Shown here in pieces: positions 7,201-11,315 of a stretch of 11,315 bases of DNA. The stretch spans positions 1 to 11,315 of the forward strand of contig UQYK01000060.1 of NCBI GenBank assembly GCA_900545285.1, given 5' to 3'. The translations under genes and the position numbers were made by a program. Positions within the stretch are counted from its first letter, which is position 1, and every line of letters begins with the position of its first letter. The notes below the pieces were generated by a model that had not been told where the DNA came from, did no database searches, and saw only the letters and a program-made list of their open reading frames with translations. The DNA comes from an uncultured Ruminococcus sp. GTDB lineage: Bacteria; Bacillota; Clostridia; Oscillospirales; Ruminococcaceae.

Positions 7201-7277
7201 TTGACAGTTGGCTGAAGGCCTTTGACGGCACAACACCACTGACAGCTGCCTATGAATGGGTGACTTATCAAGACTAA
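4218..7277 (+). CDS. Secreted bifunctional glucanase: CBM4-like, Ig-like, GH9, dockerin, GH16
   Basis: A 1019-residue multidomain enzyme. Residues 1-30 are a signal peptide (positive Lys4/Arg8, hydrophobic core, likely cut after PAAA). Residues about 32-180 resemble a CBM4/9 module (NLVSNSTFDSGTSGWG, ending YLDNVKIEL). Residues about 193-282 are the Ig-like domain usual before GH9. Residues about 286-715 are a GH9 endoglucanase with HDAGDYGRY (Asp338, Asp341), HHRPS (646-650) and SYSTNEI with catalytic Glu698. Residues about 725-783 are a type I dockerin with two Ca-binding repeats (GDVNQDQQVTIADL; ADVTVDQLVNGMDI); the second is less canonical, with Thr at loop position 3. After a Pro/Asp linker, about 809-1017 are a GH16 lichenase with WDEIDVEILG (nucleophile Glu911, acid/base Glu915). 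It should cut cellulose and beta-1,3-1,4-glucan and join a cellulosome through a cohesin. The start has a modest GAGGT 7 bases upstream. Confidence 0.96.
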   Translation: MYFKQWNRILSVICAAALSMSCMATLPAAATPINLVSNSTFDSGTSGWGKYQESGGSASLSTENGQLALSVSSVGELNYSVQCYYDIVPLYKNGVYHIQYDISSTIDRTIEGMLQQNGGTYQSYSWKQIDLTSTPQTVDYTFTMKKDTDVMAKLVFNCGTQGEDLPAHKIYLDNVKIELVDDSNVDYSEIQPYAPSILTDQVGYLSNDTKTAVFRDITTETTFSVVQKDSGNVVYTGTLSEPVTNTSANETDWTGDFSAVTAPGTYYITCGDLDQSYEFSIGEDAYDTLLDDTVKMLYLQRCGTEIQDDTFAHKACHTGLATVYGTNETRDVSGGWHDAGDYGRYVVPGAKTIADLLYAYAANPSLFGDDSGIPESGNSVPDVLDEARYELEWMLKMQDENGGVHHKVTCENFPGYVMPEMETNPLILTPVTTTATADFCAAMAMAYEYYQAFDPDFAKTCLDAATKAWDFLQKNPNLIYQNPTDITTGDYGDYSDTDERYWAAAQMWRSTGEDTYFTALKEMRVQTGMDWKLVGDYGNIAILTMPNADTSSDVYLRAKSAVLAEAEKFSKTAQSTPYGVSVSPFNWGSNMTVANAGVISQLAYLVSDNSDYAQTSKSNLHYLLGSNPLGECFVTGYGTVSPEHPHHRPSMAKGQAMKGMLVGGVNSNLEDSAAKAYCSNVAPAKRYVDHSESYSTNEICIYWNSPLVYLLAIGSSAEQTPEDDLLGDVNQDQQVTIADLVLLKKYVLGDTKLTASQGKLADVTVDQLVNGMDISKLRQMLLAQAPITPDQPDQPETPDTDRNEPNENATMLADFRKGATPLFEASDGWTNGNPFDCGWTKKNTAFRDQTLQLTIDADTTGKYHYTGAEYRSLDHYQYGYYETSMKAIKNDGVVSSFFTYTGPSEDNPWDEIDVEILGKDTTKVQLNYYTNGVGNHEYMYDLGFDASEGFHTYGFDWQPDSITWYVDGKKVYQATSNIPSTPGKIMMNVWPGIGVDSWLKAFDGTTPLTAAYEWVTYQD
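6582..6617 (+). repeat. Tandem 9-base repeat encoding the Pro/Asp linker
   Basis: Four 9-base units start CCGGA: two identical copies of CCGGATCAG (6582-6599), then CCGGAAACG and CCGGACACA. They lie in the linker between the dockerin and the GH16 domain, coding for PDQ-PDQ-PET-PDT. Linker length may vary among strains through this repeat (inference). Confidence 0.7.
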
Positions 7278-7300
7278 ATAGCAATCATAAAAATGATTTT

Positions 7301-7345
7301 AAAAAGTACCGTATCTGCATGAAAAACCGGATACGGTATTTTTTT
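7301..7345 (+). terminator. Rho-independent terminator after the glucanase gene
   Basis: TACCGTATC (7307-7315) pairs perfectly with GATACGGTA (7330-7338), followed by seven Ts (7339-7345). The stem lies 30 bases after the stop codon, so the glucanase is transcribed as a single gene and separated from the purine operon. Confidence 0.92.
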
Positions 7346-7374
7346 GCATTTTGCGGCAGGAGATACAAAAAGTT

Positions 7375-7402
7375 TACAAGAAAGCAGTCAGAACTTCTTG
7401 TA
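7375..7402. promoter_or_regulatory. Inverted-repeat operator overlapping the purine operon promoter
   Basis: TACAAGAA (7375-7382) and TTCTTGTA (7395-7402) form a perfect 8-base inverted repeat with a 12-base spacer, centre to centre 20 bases, about two helical turns. The right half overlaps the -35 box of the HTH-xpt-pbuX promoter, so a protein bound there should block RNA polymerase. It lies upstream of the expected transcript start, so it is a DNA site rather than an RNA hairpin. The neighbouring HTH protein is the obvious candidate binder (inference); a PurR-like protein is an alternative. Confidence 0.6.
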
Positions 7403-7426
7403 CCGCATAACCAAATGGTTTATAAT
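7398..7426 (+). promoter_or_regulatory. Sigma-A promoter of the HTH-xpt-pbuX operon
   Basis: TTGTAC (7398-7403) and a perfect TATAAT (7421-7426) are separated by 17 bases. Transcription should start near 7433, leaving about 37 nt before the first start codon. That is too short for a purine riboswitch plus expression platform. Confidence 0.8.
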
Positions 7427-7469
7427 GATGTATATATCTGATTTCCGCGGAAAAGGAGGTATGCGCCGT

Positions 7470-7748
7470 ATGAAATCTTCAGACATTATCTGTGCTTTAT
7501 GCGAAAAAAAACAGGTTTCTGTCTCTGCACTTGCAAAAATGATCGGGCAAACTCCTCAGAATTTCTGGAAAAAAATCAAACGCGATACAGTCACGCTGGA
7601 CGAGATGCTTCAGATTGCAGCAGTATTACAGGTGACCTATGAGCAGGTATTTGTTTTTCCGGATGGGGAGCGGATTTCTTTGCATCAAATCGCAAAATCA
7701 GATTCCATATCTTTCAATAACAGCACGAGCAGAAAGGGATTATCATGA
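7470..7748 (+). CDS. Small HTH (XRE-like) regulator of the xpt-pbuX operon
   Basis: A 92-residue protein with a Cro/CI-type helix-turn-helix over residues about 4-62: SVSALAKMIGQTPQNFWKKI looks like helices 2-3, followed by LDEMLQIAAVLQVTYEQVF, the usual final helices. The tail of about 28 residues is polar and has no recognised domain. AAAAGGAGGT (7451-7460) ends 9 bases before the ATG at 7470, so that start is preferred over the in-frame ATG at 7461, which would touch the Shine-Dalgarno. The stop codon overlaps the start of xpt (ATGA), so the two are translationally coupled. Position at the head of a purine-salvage operon, with an inverted repeat over the promoter, suggests that it represses its own operon in response to a purine or PRPP (inference). 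The protein is too small to show a clear ligand domain. Confidence 0.82.
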   Translation: MKSSDIICALCEKKQVSVSALAKMIGQTPQNFWKKIKRDTVTLDEMLQIAAVLQVTYEQVFVFPDGERISLHQIAKSDSISFNNSTSRKGLS

Positions 7749-8326
7749 ATTTTTTAGAAGAACGTATTGTGAAAGACGGCATTGTAAAAGAAGGAAACAT
7801 TTTAAAGGTAGACAGCTTTTTGAACCATCAAATGGATGTTGAGCTGTTTCAGCAAATGGGAAAGGAGTTTAAACGCCGCTTTTCCGGAAAGCCGATCAAT
7901 AAAATCCTGACCATTGAAGCATCTGGAATTGGCATTGCATGTATTGTTGCAGCATGTTTTCATGTCCCGGTTGTTTTTGCAAAAAAATCAAAGAGCGTGA
8001 ACATCGATGGAGAAGTATATGTGGCGGAGGTAGAATCCTTCACACACAAATGCAAAAACCAGGTCATTGTCTCCAAAAAATTTCTCCATCCAGAAGATCA
8101 TGTTTTGATTATTGATGACTTTCTGGCAAACGGCTGTGCACTGCAGGGATTGATTTCCATTGTTTCACAGGCAGGCGGAACTGTAGAAGGAATCGGTATC
8201 GCAGTAGAAAAAGGATTCCAGCAGGGCGGACGCATCATCCGCAATCTGGGTTATCCTCTGGAGTCTCTCGCAATCGTAGAAAGTATGGATGCTGCAAATG
8301 GCACCATCGTGTTCAGGCAGCAGTAA
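7745..8326 (+). CDS. xpt: Xanthine phosphoribosyltransferase
   Basis: A 193-residue type I phosphoribosyltransferase closely resembling Bacillus subtilis Xpt along its whole length. It transfers the phosphoribosyl group of PRPP to xanthine to give XMP, which GMP synthase then converts to GMP, in the cytoplasm. Recognisable blocks are the start ILKVDSFLNHQMD (19-31), TIEASGIGIA (56-65), VVFAKKSKSV (76-85) and the PRPP-binding loop VLIIDDFLANGCA (120-132) with Asp124-Asp125, then GIGIAVEKGFQ (149-159). The length is that of the family. The start overlaps the stop of the HTH gene by 4 bases, and AAAGGG lies 6 bases upstream. The permease gene follows after 15 bases, so uptake and conversion are made together. 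Confidence 0.96.
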   Translation: MNFLEERIVKDGIVKEGNILKVDSFLNHQMDVELFQQMGKEFKRRFSGKPINKILTIEASGIGIACIVAACFHVPVVFAKKSKSVNIDGEVYVAEVESFTHKCKNQVIVSKKFLHPEDHVLIIDDFLANGCALQGLISIVSQAGGTVEGIGIAVEKGFQQGGRIIRNLGYPLESLAIVESMDAANGTIVFRQQ

Positions 8327-8341
8327 GGTATGGGAGATTCT

Positions 8342-9709
8342 ATGAAGAAACAACTTTTTCAAAAACTGAAAGCAAATGCTTCCATACAAAATATTTACCA
8401 GTTAAATGGAACGGTTCCGATTTACAAGGCGATTCCATTTGGATTACAGCACATTCTGGCAATGTTTGTGGCAAATATCGCGCCAATTTTAATTGTCGGA
8501 AAGGCATGCGGCCTGAGCGGAACAGACACGGCAATGCTGATTCAAAGCGCAATGCTGATTGCCGGAATCGGTACCTTGGTACAGCTGTTTCCCATTGCCC
8601 ACAAAATTGGTTCCGGTCTTCCGATTGTAATGGGAATTAGTTTTACCTTTGTCTCTGTGCTGTGCTTTATCGGCGCACAATACGGCTATGGTGCAATTAT
8701 GGGCGCGGTGTTGATCGGCGGTATCATCGAAGGCGTTTTAGGACTGTTTGCAAAATTCTGGCTATCTCTCATTGCCCCTATTGTCTCCGCCAGCGTTGTC
8801 ACTGCCATCGGCTTCTCCCTGCTGACTGTAGGCGCCACCTCCTTTGGCGGTGGAAGCGGAAGCGCAGACTTCGGTTCTGTCCAAAACTGGATTCTCGGCA
8901 GTATTACACTCTTGTGTTGCATTCTGTTCCACATTTTTGCCAAATCCTATTTCAAACAGCTTTCCGTGCTGTTTGGCTTAGTAGTGGGGTATATCCTGGC
9001 AATTTTCATGGGAAAGGTGGATTTTTCTGCGCTCCATAACACTGCAATCCTGGCCGTTCCGCATATCATGCCATTTCATATGGAATTCCGGTTGGATGCA
9101 ATTATCTCTGTCACTTTGATTTTCCTGGTATCTGCAACGGAAACGATTGGTGATACCTCAGCACTCACAGCGTCCGGCCTGGGCAGAGATGTTACAAAAG
9201 AAGAAACCTCCGGCTCCATTGCCTGTGACGGATTTATCAGTTCCTTGTCCTCGCTTCTGGGATGCCTTCCCATTACGTCATTCAGCCAAAATGTAGGACT
9301 GGTTGCCATGACAAAGGTAGTCAACCGATTTACCATTGCAATTGGCGCAGTCATTATGATTTTAGCCGGGATTTTTCCCATTTTCGGCGCGCTTTTATCA
9401 ACACTTCCGGATGCTGTTCTGGGTGGATGCACCATTATGATGTTTGGCACCATTGTGGTCAGCGGCCTGCAAATGATGAGTAAATGTGGCTTTACGCAGC
9501 GCAACACCATCATTGCTGCCTTGTCTCTCAGCATTGGCCTTGGGTTTACACAGTGTGCAGACTTATTTACCATCTTTCCACAGATGGTGCAGAATGTATT
9601 TGCGCAGAACTGCGTTGCAGTTGTATTCCTGGTATCCATTCTGCTGAATCTCATTCTACCTAAAAATATGGAAGTGAAGCATGCAGAAGATACAGATTCT
9701 GCAACATAA
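8342..9709 (+). CDS. pbuX: Xanthine permease (NCS2 family)
   Basis: A 455-residue integral membrane protein of the nucleobase:cation symporter 2 family, with alternating hydrophobic segments from about residue 30 to 441 consistent with the family's 14 membrane spans. Family marks are GLQH (34-37) in the first span, SATETIGDTSA (264-274) with Glu267, and the NCS2 signature SQNVGLVAMT (315-324). The Gln316-Asn317 pair is the arrangement known from xanthine/urate carriers, whereas uracil carriers have Glu there, so xanthine is the likely substrate. It should import xanthine with protons for the adjacent Xpt. I prefer the ATG at 8342, with GGGAG 5 bases upstream, over the in-frame ATG at 8330, whose only AAGG is 1 base away. 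No clear terminator follows, so read-through into the next gene is possible. Confidence 0.93.
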   Translation: MKKQLFQKLKANASIQNIYQLNGTVPIYKAIPFGLQHILAMFVANIAPILIVGKACGLSGTDTAMLIQSAMLIAGIGTLVQLFPIAHKIGSGLPIVMGISFTFVSVLCFIGAQYGYGAIMGAVLIGGIIEGVLGLFAKFWLSLIAPIVSASVVTAIGFSLLTVGATSFGGGSGSADFGSVQNWILGSITLLCCILFHIFAKSYFKQLSVLFGLVVGYILAIFMGKVDFSALHNTAILAVPHIMPFHMEFRLDAIISVTLIFLVSATETIGDTSALTASGLGRDVTKEETSGSIACDGFISSLSSLLGCLPITSFSQNVGLVAMTKVVNRFTIAIGAVIMILAGIFPIFGALLSTLPDAVLGGCTIMMFGTIVVSGLQMMSKCGFTQRNTIIAALSLSIGLGFTQCADLFTIFPQMVQNVFAQNCVAVVFLVSILLNLILPKNMEVKHAEDTDSAT

Positions 9710-9765
9710 TATTTCTTTTGGCAGATCGAAAACACGTCTCGTTTGTTCTTTCAGGAGGAGGGTCT

Positions 9766-11315
9766 ATGATCAAGAAATATTCCTGTTTGATTCATATATT
9801 TCTGCTTCTTCTCGTTATTGTGCTGCTGGGTGCCGGATTTTTCTGTGAAAAATCCGCCCAGAATCTTTTGGACACCGACCGATCGGTTCCCCAATACAAA
9901 ACTGTACAAGATATTACAGAAGAATCTATTTCTGATAGCAACAGTCCTACGGGCATCACCCGCACGTTCCGGTTTCGCCTGGACAATAACATGACAGAAA
10001 AGCAGCTGATGTTCTACGTCATCAACAGTAACACAAAGGTTTCCATCAATGGCAGCTTAGTATATGATAACCACCGCTCCGACACAAATTCTGTTAGTGC
10101 TCTTGGATGTTATTGGGTGAATTTGACACTGCTTCGTGCAGACAGCGAAAAGGAAGTTACTGTTGAAATACAGCCTCTATATCATACAATTGCAGACCGG
10201 AATGTGGTTTTCTACGAAGGAAGCCAGTATCCGCTGTTTCTTCAGATTTTCCGGCATGATGCTCTGTTCTTTCTGATTGGCTTCTTTTTAATTCTCTTTG
10301 GAGCGGTGTATCTCAGTATTGCGCTGTATTATCACATTAAAATGCAGATGCGCCTGAGTCTTGCACCACTAGGTATCGTTTCTATTCTGATTGGTGTCTG
10401 GAAAATTTCAGATACGCGTCTCATTGCCTGGCTTGCCCCCGGACATGTACAGTTCTTTTCCTATCTGAGCAATCTTGCAATAGTTATGCTTCCGATGTTT
10501 GTTTCGATTTACATTTACAAGTCTGCACGTCCAAACAGCCTTGTGCAAAAAACCATGCGCTGCTTTATCATAGGAAATACAGTTTTGACATCAACAGCCA
10601 TTTTACTGCATCTGTTTCAATTGGTGGCACTGCGGGAAACACTGGGAATCTACCAATATATAATCCTTGCCCAAGCCGTCATTCTCATGGTATTTGAATG
10701 CTTTGCCTATCAAAAACACAAAAATGACATCCGGCATAAATTGTTTATGATTTCTATGATTTTCCTGATGTTCTCTGTGGTTTTAGATATGCTGCATTAT
10801 CTGATTTCCAAATCTTCCGATTCTATCTTCTTCACCATGATCAGCATCTTGATCTATGTTGTTGCAGTGGGCATATTTACATTTCGCGGTGCACAGGATA
10901 AGCTTTTCCGAGATAAAGCAACTGGTCTTTATAATCGGAACAAATGTAATGAGCTTATCCATACCGGGCGCATTTCAGACCACAATCTGTGTTTCATGGT
11001 CTTTGATCTGAACAATCTGAAAAAAACCAATGACACCTACGGGCACAATGCCGGTGATAAAATGATCGCTTCTTTTGCAAAGGTTCTATTAGACTGCATT
11101 CCAGCCGGTAACTTTATCGGTCGCTCTGGAGGCGATGAATTTATTGGAATCATTTATAATACGGATAAAAAGCGAATTGATCAGATCATCGCTGATTTAC
11201 AGGAACATATGCAGGCCTATAACAAGCCGGAACAGAAATGGAAGCTCAGTGCCGCCATTGGCTATGCCTTGGCATCTGAAAGTACAGATAACACACTGAA
11301 ATCCCTGTACGAACT
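9766..11315 (+). CDS. 7TM-receptor diguanylate cyclase (GGDEF), 3' truncated
   Basis: The visible 516 codons run off the right edge. Residues about 7-27 are a first membrane segment or uncleaved signal anchor (IHIFLLLLVIVLLGAGFF). About 30-163 are an extracytoplasmic beta-rich sensor. About 164-380 hold a run of hydrophobic segments, apparently seven, like the 7TMR-DISM architecture. From Asp383 (DKATGLYNRN) a GGDEF domain follows, with FMVFDLNNLKKTNDTYGHNAGD for metal and substrate binding and an intact RSGGDEF (GGDEF at 455-459). It should make cyclic di-GMP from two GTP at the membrane in response to an external signal. The RxxD product-inhibition site expected just before GGDEF is absent (AGNF instead). 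The start follows AGGAGGAGG by about 5 bases. The gene lies 56 bases after the permease and may be co-transcribed. Any further C-terminal domain, such as EAL, is outside the window. Confidence 0.92.
   Translation, partial: MIKKYSCLIHIFLLLLVIVLLGAGFFCEKSAQNLLDTDRSVPQYKTVQDITEESISDSNSPTGITRTFRFRLDNNMTEKQLMFYVINSNTKVSINGSLVYDNHRSDTNSVSALGCYWVNLTLLRADSEKEVTVEIQPLYHTIADRNVVFYEGSQYPLFLQIFRHDALFFLIGFFLILFGAVYLSIALYYHIKMQMRLSLAPLGIVSILIGVWKISDTRLIAWLAPGHVQFFSYLSNLAIVMLPMFVSIYIYKSARPNSLVQKTMRCFIIGNTVLTSTAILLHLFQLVALRETLGIYQYIILAQAVILMVFECFAYQKHKNDIRHKLFMISMIFLMFSVVLDMLHYLISKSSDSIFFTMISILIYVVAVGIFTFRGAQDKLFRDKATGLYNRNKCNELIHTGRISDHNLCFMVFDLNNLKKTNDTYGHNAGDKMIASFAKVLLDCIPAGNFIGRSGGDEFIGIIYNTDKKRIDQIIADLQEHMQAYNKPEQKWKLSAAIGYALASESTDNTLKSLYE

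Noticed and set aside
7346..7469. Guanine/xanthine riboswitch upstream of the xpt operon
   Set aside because: No purine aptamer core was recognised, and the promoter lies inside this gap, leaving only about 37 nt of leader.
8330..8341. Upstream in-frame ATG at 8330 as the permease start
   Set aside because: The only Shine-Dalgarno-like bases are 1 base away, while GGGAG sits correctly before the ATG at 8342.
9710..9765. Terminator between pbuX and the GGDEF gene
   Set aside because: Only a very weak CGAAAAC/GTTTG pairing is possible, with no T-run, so I could not call it.

Overview
This looks like chromosomal DNA from an anaerobic, plant-fibre-degrading member of the Bacillota, most likely a cellulosome-forming Ruminococcus of the R. 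flavefaciens / R. champanellensis kind. The main evidence is a secreted cellulase (CBM4-like, Ig-like, GH9, dockerin, GH16) carrying an internal type I dockerin. Strong AGGAGG-type ribosome binding sites, sigma-A promoters and a clostridial set of neighbours agree. The species call is inference; no 16S or other marker is present.

Layout. The left edge holds the first 52 codons of a GH2 beta-galactosidase on the minus strand (1-157), divergent from an AraC-family regulator (312-1175). Next is an isolated tRNA unit: a strong promoter (1246-1274), a tRNA-Leu(UAA) gene whose anticodon loop is split by a 243-nt group I intron (exons 1314-1348 and 1592-1643, intron 1349-1591), and a rho-independent terminator. 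An SGNH/GDSL esterase (1714-2865) follows and converges on a COG0523/CobW-like GTPase on the minus strand (2959-3939). The GTPase is divergent from the large bifunctional glucanase gene (4218-7277), which ends in a strong terminator. The right part is a purine-salvage operon: a small HTH protein (7470-7748), xpt (7745-8326) and a xanthine permease (8342-9709). Its promoter is overlapped by a perfect inverted repeat. A membrane-bound 7TM-type diguanylate cyclase (9766 to the right edge, truncated) comes last.

How the genes work together. The GH9-dockerin-GH16 protein would cut cellulose and mixed-linkage beta-glucan outside the cell. The GH2 enzyme and the cytoplasmic SGNH esterase would process imported, decorated oligosaccharides, with the AraC protein as a probable sugar-responsive switch for the GH2 gene. 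The xpt-pbuX pair takes up xanthine and converts it to XMP, apparently controlled by the small HTH protein instead of the purine riboswitch known upstream of xpt in Bacillus.

The most notable element is the self-splicing-type intron in tRNA-Leu(UAA). It sits between U34 and A35, the site used by the cyanobacterial and plastid trnL intron. Its core resembles subgroup IC3 (Anabaena and Azoarcus tRNA introns), but it has an unusual two-hairpin insertion in the P1 loop, a branched P9 region and a P5 that I cannot pair.
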